Assembly (NCBI RefSeq): GCF_029168945.1 | Contig: NW_026870038.1 | Span: forward strand, 496,001 to 560,000 | DNA length: 64,000 bases | Direction of reading: 5' to 3' | Source of the DNA: Cannabis sativa | Lineage: Eukaryota; Streptophyta; Magnoliopsida; Rosales; Cannabaceae | Shown here: positions 24,221 to 34,294 of the stretch, piece after piece | Layout: the number at the start of each line of letters is the position of its first letter | Position numbering within the stretch: position 1 is the first letter of the stretch | The notes under the pieces: generated by a model | Database searches by the model: none | What the model was told of the DNA's origin: nothing | Seen by the model: only the letters and a program-made list of their open reading frames with translations | Translations under genes and position numbers: made by a program

Positions 24221-25356
24221 TTATCGTTTACCGAGGAAATAACGACAAAATGAGAATACGACGCCGTTTTAACAACGTTTTCCCACTCAATCCCAACAAA
24301 AATTCAATCGCAATCATCCTCAATAAATTTTCATACCTAATTAATTCCTTTTTTTTTACCACCTACATTATTAAATTTACTTAAATAAAAAAATATTAAT
24401 AGTACCATCTAGGGTCTACACTATCTAGTTATTAAAATGTGAAATTTTTTTAATTTTACATTTTAAAATAGTTTTTTTATATATATTTTTGTAGAAATTC
24501 ATATAACAATTCACATAAAAATTATTGGAGTAACTCAAACTATAAATTTAAAAAATAATTAAAATGTAATATATGAGATAATTTTCTTTAAAATTTTATA
24601 TAGAGTAAATTGTTGCATAAATACTTAAATTTAATTTTTAATTGTACATAAATATGTATTTTTAACAGTAATAATATTTAAATTATATTTCTAAAACTTC
24701 TGTAGGTACTTGACCGTTAAGTGTTAAATTAATAAACACGTAGTAGTTTCTAATTGGTCAATATCATTAAATTTTTATTTTTTATTTAAAGATTAATTTA
24801 AATATACTAATAAAAAATAATACGTAAATAATGACTTAACACTTAACGATTAGGTACTTACAAAAGTATATAAAAAAAAAGACAAATATAATTAGATAGT
24901 AGATATATATTTTTTAATATGGTAAATTATTATTATATTAAAATATGGTAAATTATTTTAGTAAATTAAAAACTAATAAAATGATTATAATAACTAATGT
25001 ACATTATTATATATTTATTTATGACAAACTATTTTAAAAAATAAATAAAGATGTCGGACAAAAAATAGTGTCCCAATTTTCTTATTTTTAATATTTTATA
25101 TCATATTGCTAAAGACAAACATTGTAAATTGTGATAAAACATCACATAATTTTAGTACCAGCCGAAACCTACTTTTTCCCTTATTTATAGATTTTTTTTT
25201 TTTTTTCTAGAACATTATTTATAATTATATTTTGATTTATTCAACATCATATTTTAAATTATATATTTGTTTTTGTGGTGAAGATATTTAGAAGTCCCCT
25301 CCAAAAGAAAAATGGAGGAGGAGCAAGAAGAAAGATATTTAAAAGAGCAAAAATTT

Positions 25357-25726
25357 ATCGTAAATATTATTTTAGATCATATGTTTTGTAAAAGTTATTA
25401 ATTGAACCCTCTATTTTATTAAATAATAAAATAAACTCTGTATTTTTCAAAATTATACAAATAAGACCCTGAATTAATTTTTTTATCAAAATAAAACTTA
25501 ATAATAATCTGATCTAGAAATGTTATGACAAAATGATTATATTTTCTGTATCTGTTCGTATTAGAAATTGTCTCAAAGTTAGTTATATTAAAAAATAAAA
25601 TTGTTAAAAATTGATCTCAGAGTCCTATTTTTATAATTTTGGAAAATATAGGGCTTATTTTGTCATTTAAAAAAACAGAGAGTCTAATTAGTAACTTTTA
25701 CAAAACATAAGGTCCAAATATTTACC
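25357..25726. mobile_element. Long-TIR palindromic MITE, about 370 bp
   Basis: The left arm (TTTTGTAAAAGTTATTAATTG and following, about 25383 on) pairs with the right arm (CTAATTAGTAACTTTTACAAAA, ending about 25704). The match extends over about 90 bases each side, including AAATAATAAAATAAACTC against GGGCTTATTTTGTCATTT. Non-coding. The long imperfect TIRs suggest a Mutator-type MITE; no clear 9-bp target duplication was seen. Confidence 0.6.
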
Positions 25727-26351
25727 CAATAATATATATATTAATTTTATAATACACATTCTAAAAAGATGATTTAAGTTTATGTTTTCTCTGTTTCGGT
25801 ATTTAAAAAAATAATTTAATCTAATTCTTTTAATAATATACATTGTAATTATTTAGAATCACATATTATTTTATAAATGTCTAATAAAATTGGTATAGTT
25901 TTTTTAAATAAATAAAATTATTGTTAACTTTCATTAACAATAAACGAAGCTTTGTAAAAAAATTAAGTATTCATAATTAGTAAATATACATGAAATACTA
26001 AGAATTTTTACGTAATTTTATAGTTAAAACTACATTATCCACGAGTCATTATTATTTTTGAATATATCTTGGTAATGTATTTAGATTACAGAGGAGTAAC
26101 TATGAAAATTTACTCAATCTCACAATATTTTTTCTTCTCCAAATTATTGATCCTTTTCTCCTTAGCTTTTGTCCCTATTTATAGGGTTTTTTCTATGAAG
26201 ATAGTTAGTTATAATATTGTTGGAGTTTTTTGTGGTAATTGTGTATTCGGTTACACCTGTCTTGATTCTTACTGTTAATTCAATTAGATTAGTTGACTCT
26301 TTGAGTTATGTATATATACTGTACTAACTCTCTTTGATTCAATAACAAGAG

Positions 26352-26851
26352 TTATGTGGTAATGGTAACTGAATTGAGAAGCATCTTTGGTAACCAAATT
26401 GGCAACTTTCCTTTTTGGGGTTCGGTTGACAGTGACTCAGCCTCCCATTTCTTCTCCTTTTGTCTGATCACTAAAGGTCTCTGGTTTCTAGCAAATAGAG
26501 TATTCGTATTGACAAAATCCCTCTGCACTCTGGTGTCGAGATGGTAAAGTGGATTTTTAATTCTTTTTCTACTCAGGGAATTGGTTCTCAGATCGATAGC
26601 GAAGAGATCTCTCTTTTTGCGGCTATTATTTATCACAAACTTTGGTTTTTCAAGAACTTCCATTTTCATAATAGTGGACAGTGGCGTTTCGATGACATGA
26701 AGAAAAGATCAATGAAGATTTAACAGTCGTTGGAAGGTGTTTTTAAGCAGTAGACATGCTGTTTCCGATGGTCACCATTCTCAGTTGGCTCGTTGAACCC
26801 TTCCTAGGCTTGGGAGAATCTGGGTAAATGTGAAATTTACGAATAAAGGGA
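26352..26851 (+). pseudogene. LINE-type zf-RVT/RNase H remnant, 5' part
   Basis: The plus-strand frame reads SDSASHFFSFCLITKGLWF, then WMVKWIFNSF, a match to the zinc-binding region that follows reverse transcriptase in plant non-LTR elements and their derivatives. Stops and a frameshift occur before 26851. There the frame WVNVKFTNKG is interrupted exactly by the Copia element at 26852; the RNase H domain resumes after 32085. No LINE endonuclease or RT is present upstream, so this was already a truncated 3' end. Confidence 0.7.
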
Positions 26852-27394
26852 TGTGGTGAATCCTCACCCTCAAAACAAGTTGTTACAACAGTAACAATGT
26901 TTAAGAAACACAATTCAAAACTAAAACCAATTACAAAATCAAAACTTGAACTTAATTGAAAAATAGATAAAAAAAAAAAACTTAGCTTAATAATGAATGA
27001 ATGATGGATCTTTAATAGTCAGTAGTACACAATAGAATGAGCCCAAGATTACAATTCAACACAATAAAGTATTACAAAGAAATGTCTCACATTGAGGGAA
27101 ATCACTTCAAGAGTGATACTCCCTTTTACATCCCTCCACACACACTCACTATGATCTTGGACTCTCTCTCTAAACTAAATCTAAAGTATGAGCTTGGAGA
27201 TTAGAGAACAACACTTAGAACTTAGAACTCCTTTGAAAGAGTAGAGACACACCTATTTATAGTTATTGGTGGGATCCCCTTTAAGTTGGTATTAAAGCCA
27301 ACTGTTATAAATAATAGCAGCTTTTTCAGATTCATCTGATGAGCATATAGATGGACAAACTGACTTGACAGGTTAAGTGAGTTTAATCCCAACA
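26852..27394 (-). repeat. 3' LTR of the 5.2-kb Copia element
   Basis: A 543-base LTR, slightly shorter than its partner because of small indels (for example within the TCTTTAATAGTCAGTAG segment near 27010). A minus-strand TATA box (CTATAAATAGG) is at about 27251-27261. Differences from the other LTR are scattered, so the insertion is moderately old. Confidence 0.9.
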
Positions 27395-27449
27395 ATTCCA
27401 CCTGATTAGATTCACTTAATCTCCAATCCAAAAGAAATGAGTGAGGACA

Positions 27450-30393
27450 TTAAATGTCCTGAATGCTCAATGAGTTTAAACAGTGCCTAAACTTGTCTCT
27501 AGTTACACTTTTAGTAAAAATATCTGCAGGGTTATTATGTGTGCTTATTTTCTTCACTTGCACCTTCTTGGATGACACAATGTCCCTTAGGAAGTGTAAC
27601 TTGATATCAATGTGCTTTGACCTCTCATGAAACATTGGATTTTTCATGAGATGCAAAGCACTTTGAGTGTCATAATAATCTGAGATATCCTCAAATTTTA
27701 AACCTAACTCCTCTGTTAACCCTTTAAGCCATATAGCCTATTTGATGGCTTCTGTAGTAGCCATGTATATAGCTTCTATTGATAACAAGGCTACTACTTT
27801 CTGTAGGTTAGATTTCCAGCTGATGCAGCCCCCAAGAGCAGTGAACACAAACCCTGTTAGGCTCCTTCTAATGTCTAGGTTTGCTACAAAATCTGAGTCC
27901 ACAAAACCAGTAATTTCTTCCTTGAACTTGTTCTCTTTACTGAACACAATCCCAGTGTCTAGAGTACCTTTCAGGTACCTAATGTTCAGTGCATCCTAAT
28001 GTTCAGGGCCAGGGTCTGGAATGTACCTACTGAACACACTGATTGCATGAGCTAAGTTAGGTCTTGAACACACCATGGAGTACATTAAACTCCCAACACA
28101 ACTTGCATAGGGAACATTGCTCATCTTGGCTCTTTCTGCATCTATTTTTGGTGACTGTATGCAGACAACTTGAAGTGCTGAGCAAGTGGTGTTGCAACTG
28201 GTTTGCACTTGACCATGCCAAACCTATTTAATATTTTTTGTAGGTAGGCAGCTTGAGAAAGTAATATCATGTTAGACTTAGGTCTCTTTATGTCTATCAT
28301 AAGAATTCTCTTTACTTTGCCGAAATCTTTCATCTCAAACTCATCACTAAGTTTCCTTTTCAGCTTCTCAATCTCTGATTTTGCTTTGCTAAAGATCAAT
28401 ATATCATCAACATAGAGTAGCAAATAGGTTTGAATATTAAAATATACACAATGAGCCATACTTGCTTGTAGTGTATCCAATATTCTGCATATAGGTGTCA
28501 AACCTCAAGTTCCATTGCCTAGGTGCCTGCTTGAGGCCATAAGGAGACTTCTTGAGTAGGCATACCTCATATTGATTCCCATTGTCAAAGCCTTCAGGTT
28601 ATTGTATATAGATTTTCTCTTCTAATTCCCCATGTAAGAAAGCTATTTTTACATCCATCTGTTCAATATCTAAGTCCATGCTTGCTGCCTTTGCTATCAT
28701 GGCTCTGATTAAAGCTTGCTTGACCACTGGAGAGAAAATCTCATAGTAATCGATGCCTTATTTTTGAGTGAACCCCTTGGCAACTAACCTTGCCTTGAAT
28801 CTGGTAGGCTCATTCCCTAAACTTTCTTTATGCTTGAAAAGCCATTTACACCAGCTTGTAGAACTCTAGTTTCTTCACAATAATCCATGTTCTATTCTTC
28901 CTATAAGAGACTGTATCTCTTCTTGGATGGCCTGCAGCCATGCTGCAACATCTTCACTTCTCATAGCTTCTTGAAAGCTAGTGGGTTCTGAACTATCAAC
29001 CTCTTTTGTAATCATAAGTGCATATGCAATGAATTTAGCATAACCAAAACGATCAAGGGTTTTTCTCTATCTTCTCTTTATCTCTAGCTAATTGATAGAT
29101 GTTGAGTTCCTGCTGATCTTCATTGTCTTCCCTTTCTGTTGCCTGAGTTCCATCTGGAACAACATTAGTTGGTGCTATAAGAGCAACATGCTCTACCTCA
29201 ATCTGGACATTCTCATCTAAAAAGATTCATTGTCTTTGTAAGTGATCTTAGTTTTCATGGCCATTTCATCTTCCTTGAAAACCACATCTATACTAATTAA
29301 ATACTTCTTAAATCCAAGCTCTAAACATCACACTGTATATCCCTTAACCCCTTCAGGGTAGCCTAAAAACATGCATCTCAATGCTCTAGGTTGCAACTTA
29401 TCTTGTCTAACATGTACAAATGCAGTACATCCAAACACTTTAAGTGATCTAAGTTTGGGGGTTTCCCTGCCCATAACTCTTGTGGGGGTCATGAAGTTAT
29501 TTGGCACAGATGGTGATCTATTAATTAGGTAGCAGACTATTTTAAGAGCCTCTCCCCAAAAGGTTATGTCCAAACCAGCTCCTAGTAACATGCACCTAAC
29601 CCTCTCAATCAATGTTTTATTCATCCTCTCAGCAACACTCTTTTGCTAAGGGTTTTTGATCACAGTTCTATATCTCTTGATTCTCTTTGTGGCACAACAA
29701 TCCCTTGAACTCATTTGAGCAGTACTCAAGACCATTGTCAGTTCTTAGTATCTTAATTTTGTTTCCAGCCTTGTTTTCTAGTAGCCTCTTCCATGTATCA
29801 AAGGTTCCTAGAGCCTCATTTTTGCTTTTCAACAAATAAAACTAGACTTTCCTACTGTAATCATCATTTATACTCATAAAGTAGTGTGCTCCACCTTTGG
29901 TTAGAATCCTATATGGACCCCAAAAGTCAGAATGGACATAAGTTAACTTTTCTGTTGTGGTGTGTTCTGCCTTGCTGAACTTCAATATGCAAGCCTTCCC
30001 CAAAACACATTCATCATAGAATTCAAGTCTTTCTATTAGCTTCTCTTTGAATAGTCCTTGCCTGTTCATTTTCTCAAGTCCTCTTTGACTTACATACCCC
30101 AATCCGAGGTTCCATAGCCTTGCTTGACTATGTTTAGTTGAGTCCATAACAGGTGCTACTCAACCTGCTATTGTCTTTCCATCCAAGAAATAAAATCCAT
30201 TACTCAACCTTCCTCTCAACACAGTTTCTGTACATTGTGCAATTTTCATTACACCTTCCTCAACTTTGACAACATACCCCAATTTATCAAACATACCAAT
30301 AGAGAGAAGATTTCTTTTGAGATTTGGAACATACCTGACCTGCTGCAAGGTCTTCATGACTTCATCATGATTCTTTAACAAGATTGTTCCCAC
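27450..30393 (-). pseudogene. Copia pol remnant (protease end, integrase, RT, RNase H)
   Basis: Reading down the minus strand: the region after protease plus GAG-pre-integrase (30393 to about 29842; YVPNLKRNLLSIG, LWNLGLGYVSQRGLEKM); integrase core and C-terminal part (HSDFWGPYR; then 29624-29328 with WGEALKIVCYLINRSPS and KVFGCTAFVHV); reverse transcriptase (LLYVDDILIFSKAKSEIEKL at about 28430); the connection (VGSLMYSMVCSRPNLAHAIS at about 28095); and RNase H (GFVDSDFVANLDIRRSLTGF, then HIDIKLHFLRD near 27600). Several frame breaks separate these pieces. The YVDD catalytic motif survives. Confidence 0.88.
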
Positions 30394-30634
30394 ACCTTTG
30401 ATCTTACACCTTTGTTGTTCCCAAGAAGAACTGTTCCCCCATGACTCTTTGAAAGAGTCCTAAATAGTTCTTTGTTTGGTGTCATATGAAATGAACACCC
30501 TTAATCTAGAATCCAATCTCCACCTGAATTTGATCTTGACATCACAAGTGCATCAGACGATCCATATCCATCAGTAACATTAAAAACCTCATGCTTCCTA
30601 GACTTGTGATGATTTTCCCTCTTCAACTTAGCCT

Positions 30635-31409
30635 TCAAAGCCAAATAATCATCTCTAAAGTGGTCATCCTTCTTGCAATAATAACATTGCTTTCATGAAG
30701 CTCCATTAGAGCTTGGCCCTCTTGTGGAGTTTCTAGAATTGGATCTTGAATGGTTACCTTTGTAGCCATTTGAGTTCTTATTTCCCTTGTATTCCCTCTT
30801 GGGAAAATTTCCCTTAATAATGAGTAATCCATCCCCACTGGTCTCATCTTCCTTCTTCTGAGTTTCTTTAGAATTCAATGCAGCCTAAACCTCTGTCATA
30901 GTCAGAGTTTCTTTACTATACGAGATCGTATCAATAAAGTGCTCATACATCTTGGGAAGTGAATTCAACAGGATTATAGCTTGGTCTTCATCATCAATTT
31001 TCACCCTAAGATTATTCAGATCAAGAATGATTCTGTTATAATCATCTAGATGCTTTCTCAATTCCTTTAACTCATCCATTCGAAGTGTGTACAACTTCTT
31101 ATTGAGATACAACTTGTTTGCAAGCGATTTCTTCATGTAGATTGATGCCAACTTTTTCCAAAGACCCAAGGCCTTGTCTTCTTCTGGAACTTCTTTTAAA
31201 ACCTCATCACTAAGATCGAGGAGGATGACACTATGTGCTTTAGCTTCAATCTCAAGTTTCGTCTTGTTGTCTTCAATTAGTTTCATGGCTTCCTCATCAA
31301 GTGCCTCATAGATCCCTTGGTGAACTAAAAATGCCTTCATTTTGATTCTCCATAGGCTGAAATTATTTGAACCATTGAACTTGTCCACCTCAAACCTTGC
31401 TGAAGCCAT
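30635..31409 (-). pseudogene. Copia gag remnant (UBN2-type capsid plus zinc-knuckle region)
   Basis: The frame 30885-31409 (174 aa) starts MASARFEVDKFNGSNNFSLW and contains the capsid-like helices LWKKLASIYMKKSLANKLYL and DDYNRIILDLNNL, typical of Copia gag (UBN2). A stop ends it at 30885. The following 250 bases, in shifted frames, hold a basic Asn/Lys-rich region and a degraded CCHC zinc knuckle (near 30640-30700). Confidence 0.85.
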
Positions 31410-31537
31410 TCAAACCAGTTCTTGATTTCTTAAATCTAGTTCTTGAAAGTTCGAGTTTGATTCTTGAAATGTTGAAGATGAGTCTTGATTGGTTGAATGT
31501 GATTCTTGAACTCTAAACCCTGAGCTCTAACACCATT

Positions 31538-32085
31538 TGTGGTGAATCCTCACCCTTAAAACAAGTTGTTATAGCAGTAACAATGTCCAAGAAACACAAT
31601 TCAAAACTAAAACTAATCACAAAATCAAAACTTGGACTTAATTGAAAAATAGACAAAGAAAACTTAGCTTGATAATGATTGAATGATGGATCTTTATTCA
31701 ATAGGAAAAATCAGTAGTACACAATAGAATGAGCCCAAGATTACAACTCAACATAGTAAAGTATTACAAAGAAATGTCACATTAAGGGAAATCACTTAAA
31801 GAGTGATACTCCCTTTTACATCCCTCCACACACCCTCACTATGATCTTGGACTCTCTCTCTAAACTGAATCTAAAGTATGAGCTTGGAGATTAGAGAACG
31901 GATATTAGAACTCAAAACTCCTTTAAAAGAGTAGAGACACATCTATTTATAGTTGTTGGTGGGGTCCTCTTTAAGTTGGTATTAAAGCCAACTGTTATAA
32001 ATAACAACAACTTTCTTCAAATTCATCCAATGAACATATAGATGGACCTACTGACTTGATAGGTTAAATGAGTTTAATCCCAACA
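31538..32085 (-). repeat. 5' LTR of the 5.2-kb Copia element
   Basis: A 548-base LTR matching 26852-27394. A minus-strand TATA box (CTATAAATAGATG) is at about 31947-31959, upstream of where R should start. The primer-binding site lies immediately to its left on the plus map (about 31520-31537). Confidence 0.9.
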
Positions 32086-32090
32086 AGGGA

Positions 32091-32458
32091 GTTTAGGTGT
32101 TGTTGGAGTGGTGGTTTAGGATGACTTTAATGGTATCCTGACTTTGTTTGCTTCTTAGTTACCATTTCTTTTTGTGCTTCATGGTGAATTGTTTACGACC
32201 TTTTGTGTTTTAGAGAAGTTGATGAGATTGGAAATCAATGATGCTGACCTTGTCACAGATTGCCAAAGGGTGGTTGTTGCTGTTGAGTCTTCTATAGCTC
32301 TTCACTGGAGTTTGTCCATGTTATTTTCTAAGTTCTTAGGTCTGTTGTCTGTTACTTCTGTTCTACCTTTTTGGGTGCCTAGATCTCAGAATTATTTGGT
32401 TCATGCTCTGGCTAGATGGGGTTTAGATCACTATTGTAAAAACTTCCTTAATTTTTGA
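32091..32458 (+). pseudogene. LINE-type RNase H remnant, 3' part
   Basis: This continues the frame that stops at 26851: right after the duplicated AGGGA it reads LGVVGVVV, a typical RNase H strand. The frame from 32174 then gives DADLVTDCQRVVVAVES (the D-C-Q-x-V-V motif) and VPRSQNYLVHALARWGLDHY, the standard end of the plant RVT_3 domain. The stop at 32456-32458 is at the natural domain end. A stop codon right after the VVV strand shows it was inactive. Confidence 0.75.
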
Positions 32459-32589
32459 GAGGTGAGTCCCCATGTGTTCACCAACATCTTATCGTCTTTT
32501 GGATAAAGTGTTTTTGTCTTTTTAGCAAAAAAAATAAAATAAAATTGAGTAATTGTTTAAACTTTATTTTTCGGTATTATATTTTTCAT

Positions 32590-32953
32590 TATTGTGGACA
32601 TTGTCCCACATGGAATAAATGGTAGAGAATTGAGCCATATATAAGAACATGGGCTACTCCACTCATTGCCAATTGGTTTTGAGATGGAACTCCATGATTC
32701 TTAACATGGTATCAGAACCATATCCCTTGCGGGCAAGTGATCCTATCCGATCCGCACTTATACAGATAGTGACCATGTCTACTCTGATACGGTTCAAGAT
32801 TGATGAGCAAAAAATAACCATCATCTTGAGGGGGAATATTGTGGACATTGTCCCACATGGAATAAATGATAGAGAATTGAGCCATATATAAGAACATGGG
32901 CTACTCCACTCATTGCCAATTAATTTTGAGATGGAATCCCATGATTCTCAACA
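32590..32953 (+). mobile_element. Complete TRIM (miniature LTR element), 364 bp
   Basis: Two 117-base direct LTRs (32590-32706 and 32837-32953) start TATTGTGGACATTGTCCCAC and end CAACA or TAACA, with only a handful of differences. Straight after the first LTR is TGGTATCAGAACC (32707-32719), the complement of initiator tRNA-Met. Just before the second is the polypurine tract GAGGGGGAA. A 5-bp target duplication TTCAT is at 32585-32589 and 32954-32958. The 130-base core is non-coding. This is the textbook layout of a terminal-repeat retrotransposon in miniature, mobilised in trans. Confidence 0.92.
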
Positions 32954-32958
32954 TTCAT

Positions 32959-34143
32959 AAATTTTAAAATAAATACAATTTAGTTTAAATTCTAATTTTA
33001 ACACTAAATTATTTAAAAGTGCCATAGTGGTAGTACATAAAAAAAGTTAAAAAAAAATGCCCTACTATACCTCATCCTATAAAATAAATATAACTAAATT
33101 TAAAAAAAAATAAATAAAAAATATATCATCGATTAAAAGAAATAGGAGTTTTTTTATTATAATACTTCAAAACAGTTTATTTTTATATTTTTTTACAAAA
33201 TTTTACATGAAAACCCTATAGTAACTAGCGAAGTAACATAAATCGCAACTAAAATTTATATAACAACCCACATAAAAATTATTAAAAAAATTATCAGAGC
33301 AACCCAAACTATAAATTTAAAAAATAATATATAGAATAATTTCTTAAAGAAATATAACCAATTTTTTACAAAATAATAATTAAATTCCAGTGATATTGAG
33401 AGGAGTTTAATGACTTTATTAAATGACACATAAAATAAAATAAAGTGAAAAATAAAAATCAACATTGGCCGGCCACTTATGCTTTTATCTTTTCCTAATT
33501 TATATTTACTTTTGGTATGGTGGGAGTGCCCAAATGAAATAATAATAAATATTTTATGGGACACTCTTTGTTTATTTATTTAGTTTGAAATGTCTCTTTA
33601 TTTATTTCCAATATTAATAAATGACAATAGAAATTTTGTTATTTCTTTTTCCATGCAGAAAAGGAGATATATAATAACTATGAAAGAGAAAAATAAAAAT
33701 ACATAAAGTTTTAAATGAAAAAATGGTTGCTTTTTTAGTATAACTTGTCTTTTAGTATGGCGTGCGAATGTTGGAAGCATGGAAGCAAAGCAAAGAGGTT
33801 TGAGTATGGCGGCAAACCCATCACTCTTATCATAAAAATCCCATATCAAACCCATATTCACTCACTTACTCCAAAAACAACAGAGACTCAAAAAATTAAA
33901 AATAAAAACTAAGATATGGGTTTTAACGTGTCCTAAAATCTGAGAAAACCCACCTAAAAAGAAATCATTTTTATTATGTTTGGAGAATCAAAAAGTTTGT
34001 CTGTAGATTTGGGGTGTGTTTTGGGTTTTTGGGTTTATGTCTGAATCCCAAATAAGGAAAGTGAGTTGGTTTTAGTTATAAAGTTTGAGTCTTTACTTGT
34101 TTTTATCATTGTTATTACGGGTTTTAATGTAAGATAATTAATA
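32959..34143. other. Gene-free flank and probable GRF promoter
   Basis: AT-rich sequence without a credible gene. The last few hundred bases before 34143 should include the promoter and long 5' leader of the GRF gene downstream. A short frame at about 33600-33861 (minus) has no recognisable content. Confidence 0.4.
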
Positions 34144-34218
34144 ATGGATAACTTTGGCTTCACAAACAAGGAAGAAGACAACAACAACAACAACAATTAT
34201 TATAATAATAAATATTAA
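34144..34218 (+). other. Possible upstream ORF in the GRF leader (24 codons)
   Basis: ATG at 34144 opens a 24-codon frame (MDNFGFTNKEEDNNNNNN...) that stops at 34216-34218, 76 bases before the chosen GRF start and in a different frame. Its composition resembles GRF N-termini, so it could be a true upstream ORF or the real first exon spliced to the rest by an intron I cannot place. Confidence 0.35.
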
Positions 34219-34294
34219 AACTTGTACAAATAGTAGTCACGTTCTTGGGTTGGGTGTAGAGATACAGAGTAGAGAATCATTGCCTAATAAGTCG

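Larger units (their letters stand above)
22753..26350. other. Gene-free interval with a promoter-like GC island and MITEs
   Basis: Mostly AT-rich repeat sequence. Points of note: a possible old LTR tail (22770-23016); an open but unrecognised GC-richer stretch at about 23740-23920; a Site II-like promoter motif at 24207-24220; a diverged palindromic repeat at about 24600-24890 related to the MITE at 53.9 kb; and a MITE at 25357-25726. From about 26050 to 26350 the sequence resembles an LTR (a TATTTATAGGG box and a CAATAACAAGAG tail), but I found no partner copy. Confidence 0.5.
26852..32085 (-). mobile_element. Structurally complete Ty1/Copia element, 5.2 kb, coding-dead
   Basis: Bounded by a perfect 5-bp target duplication AGGGA (26847-26851 and 32086-32090). 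LTRs are 26852-27394 and 31538-32085, each TGTGGTGAATCC...AATCCCAACA as read on the plus strand. Orientation is minus: next to the right (5') LTR is a primer-binding site reading AATGGTGTTAGAGCTC on the minus strand, a variant of the tRNA-Met complement, and next to the left (3') LTR is a polypurine tract (CAGGTGGAAT). Domain order on the minus strand is gag, zinc knuckle, protease, integrase, RT, RNase H, the Copia order. Many stops and frameshifts show it is not autonomous now. Confidence 0.93.

Noticed and set aside
26069..26278. A 69-codon frame with hydrophobic segments
   Set aside because: Lies in sequence with LTR-like features (TATTTATAGGG, CAATAACAAGAG) and has no family match.
32649..32897. 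Overlapping 60-80-codon frames on both strands
   Set aside because: They fall inside the TRIM element and translate its LTRs and primer site.
34154..34294. Extension of the GRF frame upstream of 34295
   Set aside because: The frame is open but begins at TTG, not ATG, and gives poly-Thr/poly-Ile from trinucleotide repeats.
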